From positions 178,183,427 to 178,247,426 of the forward strand of contig JBOZIK010000001.1 of the NCBI GenBank assembly GCA_051453625.1: a stretch of 64,000 nucleotides of DNA. Direction: 5' to 3'. Position numbers and translations under genes: made by a program. The stretch comes from Welwitschia mirabilis (lineage: Eukaryota > Gnetophyta > Gnetopsida > Welwitschiales). Below are positions 1-11,060 of this stretch, piece by piece; position 1 is the stretch's first letter; each line of letters begins with the position of its first letter. Under the pieces are notes generated by a model. It was not told the origin of the DNA. It did no database searches and saw only the letters and a program-made list of their open reading frames with translations.

Positions 1-490
1 AAATCTTTTTCAGATTCCTCACTTTTTATTTCTATCTTAATTAGAGTAGTTGAGATGACCAAGCTTCCTAGAGAATCTTAAAATGATTTACTATCAGAAG
101 AGATCTCATACTATAAATTTTCCCTATGGGTGTTTGGCCTATAGCCGTATGCTTAAGTATAATCAAGCAACCTATCTCTAATGTTTCGGTAATGACTCTA
201 TTCTCATTCTTCAATTCTTGATGCATATGATCTAATAAAATGANNNNNNNNNNNNNNNNNNNNNNNNNNNNNNNNNNNNNNNNNNNNNNNNNNNNNNNNN
301 NNNNNNNNNNNNNNNNNNNNNNNNNNNNNNNNNNNNNNNNNNNNNNNNNNNNNNNNNNNNNNNNNNNNNNNNNNNNNNNNNNNNNNNNNNNNNAGATAGC
401 ATAATTTGTAGGAAAAAAAGAGAGGAAAAGGACAACAATAACACTGAGAGCACACTAATCAGATGAGCCATCATGCTTAGATACAGTAGG
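1..490. other. Unassigned AT-rich sequence with an assembly gap
   Basis: No gene or repeat was recognised here. The stretch contains an N gap at 244-393. Short frames that cross the gap consist mostly of unknown residues and have no support. The right side adjoins the 3' end of the minus-strand transposon-protein relic that stops at 491-493. Confidence 0.5.
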
Positions 491-1561
491 CTATGCTTCC
501 TGTTCCTCTTTTTCATCAGACCCAAGAGGAATATCAAGATCATATGCTGAAAGACCAAATATTATCCTATCAACCTTCTTCTGCACTTTATCTTGAGTGG
601 CTTGGGCTTTGAGAGCAATGTCTTTCAGGTCAGTGATAGCTTATTGAAGATATTCGTTTGAGACAGGTCCTGAATTGGTGTACAGAAAAGTGAGCTAATC
701 CAACTAAGCGTGCTTAGTTCGATGGGAAGACAGACCTTATACCTTTTGAAGTTCATTTCTTTTTTTGTGGTGGAAGTAGAGGACTTTCTATACTTGAGAA
801 AATATTCATCTTTTTGAGACAATACACCCCAAGAGGTTTGGGCACTTTAACCAAATCATCATTTTTATCAACCACAAATTGATTATTCTCTAATAATGTA
901 GTTATGAGACCTCCAAATGGCAAACTAGCACAGCTGGCAACTATGAACTGGCTCATGTAGAACATAATAAATTTGCATAAGTTAATCTTCACTCTAGTAC
1001 TAAGGCAAAATAAAATGTATGCACACAAGGAAAACAGTTTATCCTCGTGACTCAATTTAGGAACTTGATTGTGTATGGAAATCTGTAACAATACTTCATA
1101 AAATGGCTTGAGTTTGTTGGTAGGGATGTTGGCCTCCAATTTACATTTGCCCTAGACAGTTCATTTGTAAGGGTGGGTTTGGAAAGTGCTTTATTTCAAG
1201 AGCCAACATGAGAAATTTCGAGAGACATTCCTTCATTAGGATAGCCAATGACTAAGGACATGGTCTCTAAATCAATATTTGCTTCTCTACAAAAAGCCTT
1301 TGTAGTGATCTCCAATTAACTAGGTAAAACATGGTATTACAATAAAACAACCTTACCATTTTGGTAGAAGCTTTGGTGTCAGGATGTAGGGCCTACATCC
1401 AACCTTGTTCTTTAAATTTGTGAACTATTCTGACTTCACGGCGGAAAGATTAATCGCCTCTCTATGAACCATAACTTGCTGCGTTTTGCAAACTGAAACC
1501 ATTTCTCTTTTGATGTTGGTTCTTTCCCCTACCCCGAGGCTGCAACCTTAGTTCTGACCAT
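491..1561 (-). pseudogene. Decayed 'putative plant transposon protein' (PF20167-like)
   Basis: The frame can be followed on the minus strand from an ATG at 1559-1561 (beginning MVRTK) to a TAG at 491-493, about 357 codons, but with internal stops and frame changes. The basic N-terminus, then KWFQFAKRSKLWFIERR, resembles the start of PF20167 proteins, in which a K/R-rich leader precedes a 'rf..e' segment. The longest open part (1139-753) has the family's central pattern: LPT-like 'IPTNKLKPFYEVLLQISIHN', then RVKINLCKFIMFYM, then ASLPFGGLITTLL. The C-terminal part (about 660-494) is a charged coil containing QATQDKVQKKVDRI. These proteins are common in plant retrotransposon-derived repeats and their role is unknown. 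Here the frame is broken and cannot make the full protein. The family assignment rests on pattern recognition, not a profile search. Confidence 0.6.
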
Positions 1562-1639
1562 GATAGAAGCTTGAATAGAATGTACAATGGAGAAGTTTTG
1601 GAAAGGGAAGAGTTTGAGAAAGAAATGACTGAGAAAAAG

Positions 1640-1880
1640 TGCTGAAAAAGGCTTTTAAAATAAGGAAAAATGGGGGTGTCTACGGACAAGAGCGGACGTC
1701 TAGTTTTTCGAACAGGGATGTCCAAGTTCTAATAGCCCAGAATTTCCACAAGTTTAGTAAGGCGGATGTCTGGGGAATATATTCGGGACGTCTGGGTTGT
1801 AAAAACCTAGAGCAAGTATGGGGACGTCTAGGTAAATATCTGGGACGTCCAGATGAGAAGATGATGTCACAATGAAGGTA
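1640..1880. promoter_or_regulatory. Cluster of GACGTC-type palindromes, possibly LTR-derived
   Basis: Within about 180 bp there are six copies of GG(A/G)CGTC-like words: 1694-1700, 1716-1723, 1764-1770, 1785-1792, 1821-1829 and 1841-1850. A decayed TGACGTCA-like word follows at 1863-1870. Four keep GACGTC and the others carry ATGT, as expected after CpG decay. GACGTC and TGACGTCA are known plant bZIP binding words (ACGT core). The block lies between the 3' end of the copia relic and the start of the PF20167-like relic, so it may be part of an LTR or of a transposon promoter. The regulatory role is inferred. Confidence 0.4.
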
Positions 1881-1961
1881 CAACCCAAAGACGTTGAAGA
1901 CCACTTAGAGAAGATGATGACAAAGGTTAGAAGTATTTGGGGGTTTAATTTAAAAATTAGT

Positions 1962-4753
1962 TTATGGAGTAGAGGGACAAGCACTTATACCGATGTTCTT
2001 TCTTAGATAGATGAATCTTTCCTCATGCAACCCTTTGGTCATTACATTTGCGATTTGATCTTGAGTAGGAACATATTCTAATGTAATGATGTTGTTTTGG
2101 GCTTGCTCTTGAATAAAGTGATGTCTAATATTTGTATGTTTTGTCCTTGAACGTTGAACAGGATTGTTGGTGATATTGATTGCACTTGTATTGTCACAAA
2201 AGAGTTTGATTGAATCCAATTTTACTCCAAAATCTGTCAACATTTGTTTCATCCATAAGAGTCGGGCATAACAGGCACCTAGAGCAATGTATTCAGCCTT
2301 AGCTGTAGATAGCGATGTTGAGTTTTGCTTCCTACTCAACCACGGAACTAAACAATTTCCTACATAGAAACAGACACCACCTGTACTTTTGCGATCATCT
2401 ACACATTAGCTAGCTCTAGCGTTGTGTCATAAGCATACCAAAGACCATGGAGTTGAGTCATCATAAGATATCTCAAGATTTGTTTTATGCACATTAAATG
2501 GGATTCTGTTGGATTAGATTGATATCTTGCGCATATTCCAACATTGTGAGCAATGTGTGGTCTGTTAGTAGTGACATAAAGAAGAGTACCAATCGATCCC
2601 CTGTACAACTTCTCATCCACACTTTTTCCTATCTCATCCTTGTAGGTCTTGACATTGGTTGACAAGGGTGTCTTAACATCGTTTGCATCTCTCATATTAT
2701 ACTTACCTAAGACCTCTTGAATGGACTTTGATTGACAAACAAAGATTCCATCTAAAGTTTGCTTCATTTGAAGTCCTAGAAAGAAATTGAGCTCTTTCGA
2801 CAAAATTCATTTCAAATTCATTTTGCATTAGTTAAGCAAAGTCTAAAGTAAGAGACTCTTTTGTAGATCCAAATACAATATTATCAACATATATTTGAAC
2901 AATGAATACTTCTTTATTGTTGTGTTTGATGGACGAAGTGGGATTAGCATTTCCTTTTGCAAAGTTGTTTGAGAACCAAGCTCTTGGAGCTTGTTTCAGA
3001 CCATATAATGCCTTGTTCAACTTAAAAACATGGTTAGCAAACTTTGAATCCACAAAACTAGTTGGTTGAGCAACCTAAACTTCTTCATTTATTTATCCAT
3101 TTAGAAATGCACTTTGTACAATCATTTGACATAGTTTCATCTTGTGAAAACTTGAAAAAGCTAATAGCATTCTTATTGCCTCCAACGTAGCAACTGGAGC
3201 AAAGGTCTCACCATAGTTTATGCCTTCTTGTTGACTATATCCTTGTACTACCAGTCTATCCTTGTTTTAAATTATATTGTGATCTTCATCTTTCTTATTC
3301 TTAAACACCCATTTTGTTCTAATTATATGTTTTCCTTTTGGGAACAGGAACAAGGTTTCAAACTTTGTTTCGTTCAAACTAGTTTAGTTCTTGTTGCATT
3401 ACTAACATTCAAGCATCATCATCCTCTGCTTCTTGAAAAGTTTTGGGTTCTGGAGAAGAGACAATATACAAGAAACTCTTAGTTACACTCTTTCCACTTC
3501 TAGTGGTTGTCTCTTGATCTAGACTACTTACAATATTATCTTGAGGGTGATCTCTCTTAGTTCTAAGTGGAAGAGATGAGCATTTTTCTGTATTGCTCAC
3601 TTCACTTGAACTTGAGGGGATACTGTGACGAGTGAGTAGGGGTAATGATGTCATCATCACTTATGATTCTTTAGGATTGTCTTCTTTTGTGTCTTCCACT
3701 TTTATATGAATAGATTCCTCAACTTTCCATGAGGACTTGTTGTACGATCTATAAGCCTTACTGGTTATTGAATATCCCAAGAATATCCCTTCATTAGCTT
3801 TAGATTCAAGTTTACTTGCTGTTCCTTTATCTTTTAGACTTACCAAACACCTTGAAGTAACTGAATATGGCTTCCTTCCACTCCATAATTCGTAAATTGT
3901 TTTACTTGGTCTTGGATGTAAGAAGAATCTATTACTTATGTAACATGTAGTGTTTATAGCTTCAGCTCAAAAATAGTGTCGTAATTCTTGTTCGTTTAAC
4001 ATGATTCTTGTCATCTCAATAAGAACTCTACTTTTGTTCAACAACTCTATTTTGTTAAGGAGTCCTAGGAGCCGATAGTTGATGAAATATTCAAATTCTC
4101 CTCTTTTGTCTGATCTAATCATTTTAATAGTGTACCCTTTTTCTTTTTGAATTCTTTTACACGCTTTAACGAACATTTCAAAAGCATTATCCTTATTTGA
4201 GAGAAATGAAATCCAACTATACCTTGAAAAATTATCCACCATGACAAGAAAGTATTTTCTTCCTCCAATACTTTTAATTTGTATTTGTCCCACTAAATCC
4301 ACATGAATTAGGTCCAATGGTCTAACAAAAGTTGTTTCCATCTTGCTTTTGAAGGAAGACTTACTGAGCTTACCTTTTACACATGAATCGCAAATCTTGG
4401 CTTGGGAAATATCTAGCTCAGGAAATCCCCTTATTATCTCTTTGGTGGATATATTCTCTAAATCCTTGAGATTCACATGGTCCAATCTCCCATGCCAATG
4501 GTTTACTTCTTCATCTTTGGCCATATAACATTTTTCTCCCAATTTCTCATAACATCCTAACACATACATATATTTGGACCTGTGGCTTGTATGAATAATA
4601 TTATGAGAGGAAGTATTTCAAATAACACATTTATCTTTGTAAAATGACACAGCGTTTCCTCTATCACATATTTGAGATATACTAAGTCGGTTGTGTTTTA
4701 GCCCATTTACCAGGTACACATCATTTATAGTTGGATGATTTCTGTTAGCTGTG
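1962..4753 (-). pseudogene. Ty1/copia polyprotein relic, SIRE/Maximus-like
   Basis: Reading on the minus strand, the domains follow copia order. The GAG-pre-integrase segment (about 4753-4330) has NHWHGRLDHVNLKDL and a CDSCVKGK zinc-binding remnant. The integrase core (about 4320-4060) has LDLIHVDLVG and MIRSDKRGEFE. The integrase C-terminus (3846-3661) has EGIFLGYSITSKAYRSYNK and EESIHIK, which resembles SIRE-type elements. Reverse transcriptase (about 3500-2400) has ALYGLKQAPRAW and IYVDNIVFG. RNase H (2339-1962) has STAKAEYIALG. The RT catalytic box reads YVDN instead of YVDD, and part of the integrase around the last acidic residue is missing. There are many stops and frame changes. Gag and protease are absent because the copy ends abruptly at the solo LTR (4754). 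It is non-functional. Confidence 0.9.
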
Positions 4754-5816
4754 TGTCACACTACCAATTTGTGGTTATTTGATGGGGTTTTATGAGTTGT
4801 TTTGCAGAACTTTTATATAGGTTTAGGTGCAATTCTGAGGATTTTGGAGATACAAAAGGAAACCTTGGAAAAGTGCGATTCTTATTCAAATTTGATGTAT
4901 TAAAGGCACTTCCTGATGCACAGAGCTTTGAAGAAGAATTATTGACAAAAATGCTAAGTTCTCTTTAAGAAAATGATCACAGAAGACCATCGTCCCCTCC
5001 GTCGTCCTCACGACAGGCAGGACGACGACACCTATGCATGCTGACGTCGACTGCTGAGTCATCATTCTGAATCATCTTTTATAATGTGCTATCGTCCCCA
5101 TTGTCGTCCAGACGACACTGACATGTAACCGACTCTGACAGTGATCCTTGACCGTTTCATCTGTTTCTGAGTTGTAAATGAGCGCGCCTTTCTGCACCTA
5201 CTGTTTGTCTTTTTCTGCTGTGAGTTGTTATAAATAAACCCCCCTTTGACTCTCCTTCTCATCTTCGTTGCATAGGAAATTCTCGTGACAGGAGATCGAA
5301 GGGCGGGAGATCCATCTTGAGTGTTGTAGAAAGACGTGCACTTGGTGGAGGGCTGTGTATCCTCCATTGAGACTCGGCTCTTTTGTAACCAAGATGCTTG
5401 TTACTCTTTCTTAGTAAAAACCTTGTTTTGTTTTCATGTTAGTTTTTTTGATGACCCTTATGGTCTATGTTGCCCTTGATCTGGTGACAATTTTTTGGGT
5501 GATATAGATTATCAAGGACAACCTTTGTTAAGGCTGAAAGCAAGTAGAGTTAGTTCATTTTGAATTTTATATAGATTAGTTGTACTTTGCATTTGCATTG
5601 CATTCCTTTATTTCGTTGCATTATTATTTATTTTTGGTTCTTATTATTCTTTTCCAAAGCAACCTAAGTCTCATCTCATAGTCTTCAACGTGAATACAAC
5701 ATTTTAGGTCTACTCCCACTCATACTAGTGTGATGTATTGTGTAAGATATCTATTTTGGTTATAAATGACAGGATTTCTTTGAATGTAAAAAATTGCATG
5801 AATACATACCACAACA
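4754..5816 (+). mobile_element. Solo LTR of the Athila-like element family
   Basis: This 1.06-kb block aligns end to end with the two LTRs of the element at 14041-21393. It begins TGTCACACTACCAATTTGTG and ends CACAACA. It contains a TATA box (TATAAATA, 5229-5236) followed by a conserved leader with two GGAGATC words. It also has two CpG-rich inverted repeats, 5001-5008 with 5019-5026 and 5103-5108 with 5111-5116. No internal region follows, so it is a solo LTR formed by LTR-LTR recombination or truncation. It interrupts the copia relic in its GAG-pre-integrase part. No convincing 5-bp target duplication is seen, and copia sequence does not resume on the right, so a deletion probably accompanied or followed the insertion. 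Confidence 0.85.
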
Positions 5817-6215
5817 ACCTAATGGCCTATCAAGGTAATAGAATCTCAATCACTTAATCGCTCTCCTTTCTAATGTTTTGTTTTTATATTCTTATGACCC
5901 TTTACATTCCACCAAATCTTAGTTATAAATATGATCGTACTCCTCATTGTCCCTCACTTTCATTTTTGGAGAACCCAAAGCCTTGGAGCCTTGTAATCCT
6001 CATAAGATCTTGAGTTCCATCTAGAAATTTAGTATGATTCTTGGCTTTCGTATTATTTCTTTTATGGTTTATATACTCCCATCTGTTTCTTGTATGTCCT
6101 AATTGATTCCTTCATCTTTTTGCATGTATTATATAAAAATTTTTCTTACACATAATATATTAGATATAATTTTTATTCCATGCTTAAAAATTCATTAAGT
6201 AATTAAATCATGCAA
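5817..6215. other. Intergenic, nothing recognised
   Basis: AT-rich sequence between the solo LTR and the hairpin module. I looked for a continuation of the copia gag/protease on the minus strand and did not find it. Confidence 0.4.
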
Positions 6216-6374
6216 CTTTAGGGGCTAGGCCACCTAAAAGGCTCCTATTAGCCATAGGAGTGGCTGTCAGAGTAATCAGGGTGATGTTTGTAACCTGTCT
6301 AGTTGTGCATGACATGATGTCTTGTGACTTCAGGGGGTTATCCCACCTGAAGAATTCCTATTAGCCATAAGAAT
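6216..6374. repeat. Duplicated two-hairpin module
   Basis: Two diverged copies, 112 bp apart, each hold two adjacent inverted repeats. Copy 1 has CTTTAGG (6216-6222) with CCTAAAAG (6233-6240), then CTCCTAT (6242-6248) with ATAGGAG (6254-6260). Copy 2 has CTTCAGG (6328-6334) with CCTGAAG (6346-6352), then ATTCCTAT (6354-6361) with ATAAGAAT (6367-6374). The second-hairpin loop TAGCC is the same in both. Two stem positions differ between the copies by changes in both arms that keep pairing. The identity of the parent repeat is unknown. Confidence 0.6.
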
Positions 6375-7090
6375 GATCCTTTGGAAAAATGGGTATTTAA
6401 CATCCTTTTGATAGAGCATACTATTCATTGTATATTCTTAGATAACCAAGACTTGGATATTTGTACCTTAATTATTGTATCTCATATGTTGTTTTGGTCA
6501 TTCGATATTCTTGAGGATTTCTTCTTGATCTTAAAAATACTTTATCTTAAACCTTGCCATGTACCATACTAGGAACTATGAAGGTATATTTCTTACACCA
6601 TGCCTGTTTTGCAGGAAAATCTTTGAGGAATGATGTAGAAAGAAGTTAAATCTAGGTGTATTTTATATGCTTCACATGTTTGAAAACATTATGCACTAAT
6701 AAGCCTTATACAGGAGTTAATTTTTGTGATTTTACATTTGAGAGATAATGTATTTGAGTTTGATGTGATGTCCTGTAACTCTTGAGTAATGAGTCTTGAT
6801 CATGTATGAACAATGTTTTCCTTATTTACAAGCTGATAAAGTGTGTATATATACATATATTTAATTGTGCATCAAAAATTCTGTTATAGATAGTTAGACT
6901 TTCATGAATTGTTCTTATGATAATATTGTTTTATGTTGAATAATAAATTTCTTAAATTATAGTTTATTTATATTTCTATTCAAGAATAAAATTACCAAGG
7001 GTTTTTAAGAGAATTATGTGTATGTCAATAAAAAAAATACAATATTTGTAAAAGCACCATTATGAGCCTAGGGTTTTAAATTTACTAGGA
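6375..7090. other. Intergenic, nothing recognised
   Basis: AT-rich sequence. A 63-codon open frame at 6381-6572 has no recognisable domain and looks like chance. No RNA gene or repeat boundary was identified. Confidence 0.4.
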
Positions 7091-7094
7091 ATAA

Positions 7095-7330
7095 CTATGG
7101 TTAAGTTGACGAACTCACTGGGTATAACTATTTATATTAGATCCATGGTTGTTGGTTGGTCTCAGGTTCGAGTCTCACCAGTGGCTTCTCAATTCATATG
7201 AGCACTTACTATTTGGATCGAGGGGAAAATTGTTGGATATGCTATCCCCATGCCTAGCCCAACAAGTGGGTAATTATAAAGGATTCCAGATTTCACCAAA
7301 GTCATGGCTTTTGTTGTGATGGTATTGACT
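7095..7330 (+). repeat. tRNA-like SINE candidate
   Basis: A pol III A-box-like word (TGGTTAAGTTG, 7098-7108) is followed about 65 bp later by a good B box (GGTTCGAGTCT, 7165-7175) and then CACC. The downstream body (about 7180-7330) does not resemble a tRNA, as expected for the tail of a SINE. It lies at the 3' edge of the minus-strand Athila-like protease relic and appears to interrupt it. The spacing between boxes is longer than in a tRNA, so the assignment is tentative. Confidence 0.4.
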
Positions 7331-9130
7331 TGTTTATTATGTTCTCCATGTCCAAAACTATAAAATATATTAGGAAGTAATAGCTATCTACCCTAACAAT
7401 GACATCCTCAATAACTTATAATGGAGTTTTCATAGAATTATTAGAAGCTAGAGTTGGAGTTTTATGTCTTTGAGCCCTTTAAGCCTAATTCTTTGTAGGT
7501 TCTATAGGAAAGAAAGTTTACATTAACTCCTAAGTCTAATAAGGCTTGGTTAAATTACTTATTTTCTATGGTACTAATAATTGTAGTGCATATAGGGTCT
7601 TTGTCTTTGTGTGAAAATTAGTTTTGAAAGATTACACTTGTTTACTATGCTAAAAAGACTTTACTCTTTATGTTCATGTGTTTTTTCACTGTACATGTCT
7701 TTGAGGTACCTTGCATAGGAAGGAACTTACTTAATGGATTCTACGAGGGAATATTTATCTTTTCTTCTTTAAAACTTTCTAAATCCTCTAATTATTTTTT
7801 CATAACATTATTCTTCCTAATTTATTGAGGAAAAAATAAAGGCTCTTTGTAAATGAGTAAGGATTCCTTTATTATTTCATTCTTTTTATTATTTCCTATG
7901 GAGGTTAGTTTTTCCTAAGTATTATTTTTCTTAAGTGGATTATTTAATTATTTTTTACTTATTAAGTAAATGGACTTTGTCTCTTTTATGTGTATAGGCT
8001 CTAATCCTTTTGTAATCCTAACTCCCTTAGGATCTTATTGCAAGATTATGAAGAGCCTACTTAGTTCTCTTTGGTTTAGAAAAGAGAGAATGTGGGTTTG
8101 GGTTTGTTAAGGTTGTTGAAGTACTTGAATGAGGATCTGAGTAATTTGTTCAAAGCTGTTTAAAGAGGAGGCATGTTGAGATGGGCTTGGGTTTCCATGA
8201 ATTTTTTCAATGATTCCTTCAAATGGGTAGATGAAGATGATTATTGATAATTTAATGGAAAGAAATGGAAGGATAATTTGGGGGAATGGATTTTTCAGTT
8301 GGTTATTTTTATTTTGACTACATGAATTGTCTTACTTCTAAGAAAAGTTAGAGTGATTCCTCCTCTTAGGATTATAGATGTTAGAATAGAGGTTATTATT
8401 TTAGTTTTACTACTAGTGTCCTACTGCATTAACTTCTTCATGTTTAGTTTGTTGAAATAATGAATGGATGGATACTTAGTTGTCTCATGTGTATTTATAT
8501 GACAAATTAGGCATTTGGGTTTGGTAGGTAAGGGTGTAGGTAAGGTGGTCAGAGATTCTACTCTTCTTACTAATTTCTCTAACTTATTGTTGGCTTTAAA
8601 GTTGTTAAGTATCTTAAACTTACTTATGGATCTAATGTAATGATAGGATCTAGATGGTTCACTCAGCTTTTCCTAATTTTTAGATCTCTCAACTATGATT
8701 TTGAGGTAATCCCAAACTTCATCTAATGGCATTTTAAAAAAACTTTTCCTACTTATCATCTCAACTAATTACCTATTATTTATAGAAAACTGATTATAAA
8801 TGAAAATAATCTCCCTCCCTGGCTCAAATCCATGTTCTGGACACTTTTGTAGAAAATTCTTAAATCTTTTTAGGTCTTAGGAAAAGGTTTCATGACTCTT
8901 TTGTTGATAATTCATTATTTCTTATCTTAAGAAATTTATCTTATGTTTTGAAAAAAATTTGTATATGAAGGCCTTATTTAAATTAGACCAAGATCTAATG
9001 GATAAGGACTTAATGGTGTAAAGCCATAATTTTGGCTTTTCTTTTAAGAAAAATAGAAAAAGAATGAGCCTAAAGGCACTGTAAGTGCTTTGATATTATG
9101 GTACAGTTGATAACACACACTCAAATTCTC
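7331..9130 (-). pseudogene. Athila-like gag-protease relic
   Basis: On the minus strand, 9130-8650 reads as a retrotransposon gag domain: LKEKPKLWL, NLNKAFIYKFF, then FKNFLQKCPEHGFEPG and PLDEVWDYLKIIVE. A zinc-knuckle remnant follows near 8510-8470 (CLICHINTHETTKYP, with Tyr where the last Cys is expected). The aspartic protease remnant is at about 7590-7380: QALLDLGVNVNFLSYRTYKE, then after a frame change VIEDVIVRVDSYYF and FIVLDME. The order and spacing fit the Athila/Tat branch of Ty3/gypsy elements. The protease keeps DLG but the reading frame is broken repeatedly. No reverse transcriptase follows; the sequence runs into the SINE-like repeat and then unrecognised DNA. The LTRs of this copy were not identified. 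Confidence 0.75.
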
Positions 9131-10750
9131 TAAGATTTTAATATGAATCCTCTAATTATAAGCCATAAATGTAAGGTAATAGCTAGATGTTGAATGGTTT
9201 GAATTCCAAACTTTTAGCTCTATCTGGTTGTATTATGTAGAAACAGGTTCCTAAGTATTAATCTTGAAGGTAATCGCAAAGGATCTTCTTAAGGGGTATA
9301 TTATTTTAGGTTTTGGCTATCTCTTAACTAAGGTAGAAGGCATTTCATTAGTTGGTTGGATCTTGGTTTAACCATGAAACATTGGAAGAAAATTGAAAAC
9401 TAGATTAGGAATTTGTATTTTGTTGAGAGGTGGAAGTCTGTTTTCCTTGGGTATCATTATGGGGTTGGTTTTCATATGGTATTCTTTGTTCTTCATTACC
9501 TTCATTGTCAGGGTTCATATTTTAGTTGATAGGATTACTAATTAATATACCTCACTTATCTTAGATCCAATGCATGCAAGGTTCAGATAAGTTTCAGACA
9601 AATTCCAAGAATATTTTGAACAAGGCCGAAATGATAGAAGGGTTTCAGAGTTTTGACAGAAGGTTGGGGAAAAATTTTAGAGGTTTCTACTCAGGAAAGT
9701 CAATAGTACTATTGAGGGAAGGCGATGACACTGGTTAAGATGGGAGTTATAGTTTTTAAAAAATATTAGAGGCTCACAAAGTTTTCACAAAGTGTTTGAC
9801 ATAACAGGGTTGCAGAAAAACATAACAGAAATAATAAAAATGATAGCACACTCAAAACCAATCCTAAAGAAAATTCAATCCTAGAATGCTCTAAATAGGA
9901 AATTCATAACAGGAAATTCATAATAGGAAATTCATAGAATGCACTAAATAGGAAATTAAACTACCAAACTAAGAAAACATAGGGAATAAAAAAAAGCATG
10001 CAAATAAATGAGTTCAACTTTTAGTTTTTCACCTCTGATTGCAAGTTGCATCAAAAAAAATTGTTAGATCTATAACAAAATTTTTTAATATGCAGTATAG
10101 ATTTGGTAAGAGAAAAAAGCTAAAGAAAACTCTAGACTATACTAGCTCCAGTGTTACTAGAAATGACCAGTTTCAACCATTAGAAAATAAGAGAAAGAAA
10201 TTAAACAAAAAAAAAAAAAACAAATAAGACTAGTTCGAGTATCATTGGAGTAGACCAATACAACCACTAAAAAAAGTTAAAATAAAACTAACTAAAAAGC
10301 TTACAAGAAAGTAAAACTTTTAGTGCTCCTAAGAATCTATCATTTTATTATCCCCAGAAACGACATCAAACTCTATTCATTTAAATATAATAAACTTTGT
10401 GAATCCGCAGTATTATTCTTTCCACAAGAATAATTAGAATGGCTCATAGAATTTATATAAGTCTTGCTTATCTTAGAAGTACAATTAAAGAAAGGAAAAA
10501 TAGAGAGTTAACAAATGTGTAAAACTTTATCTAAAGAGGTAGGGAAGTGAAATAGCTCAAAGGTTGAACTCCATTCATCCTTTACCATTCCTTCAATTTA
10601 AAGATATTTTGTTAGTTCTTAAAACATACTCTAAATTATCAAGTAATAATGGCTCAAATCATGGTAACATAATTTTATTTAACATAATAAGATTGATTAA
10701 CTCAATAGCCACTTAATCCTTCATAACCCTAAAATAATAATGGAAATTAA
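9131..10750. other. Non-coding AT-rich stretch with a short tandem repeat
   Basis: No domains were recognised on either strand. A short tandem array at 9893-9957 repeats the word AATAGGAAATTCAT about three times, plus a partial copy. The lysine-rich frame at 10039-10227 is a by-product of A-runs. The left end of the CACTA element starts at 10751. Confidence 0.5.
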
Positions 10751-11060
10751 TACTACAAGAGATATAAGCTTTTAAGGAAATTTCGAAAATGCCTTAAAAT
10801 CCCTTAAAAAATGCCTTAAAAATTCTTACCTTAAAGGATTCAAGGAGTTTCTAAGGTGTTTTAATAAAAATGCATTAAAAATTCTTTTGAGGCATTTGGA
10901 CAAGAAACGCCTTAAAAAGTCTTTTAAGAATGCCTTAAACAATCTCTTGAAGCATTTTAACAACAAACACCTTAAAAAGTCTTTTGAAGCATTTTAAGGG
11001 GAAAAATCCTTAAAAAGTATTTTGAAGAATTTTAATAAACAACACCTTAAAAGGTATAAC
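10751..11060 (+). repeat. Left terminal and subterminal repeats of the CACTA element
   Basis: The terminal repeat (10751 to about 10777) is followed by many copies of GCCTTAAAA or its complement TTTTAAGGC in both orientations, often spaced 30-45 bp apart. Short linker words such as AGTCTTTT recur between them. Such arrays are binding sites for the TNPA-like protein in known En/Spm elements; that role is inferred here. Confidence 0.75.

Noticed and set aside
1639-1904. Short frames over the GACGTC cluster on both strands
   Set aside because: No domain, and the sequence is explained by the palindrome cluster.
5089-5367. 92-codon frame on the minus strand
   Set aside because: Lies wholly in the solo LTR and is not preserved in the two related LTRs.
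9893-9957. CRISPR-like short repeats
   Set aside because: The units are contiguous, with no unique spacers, and the genome is a plant's.
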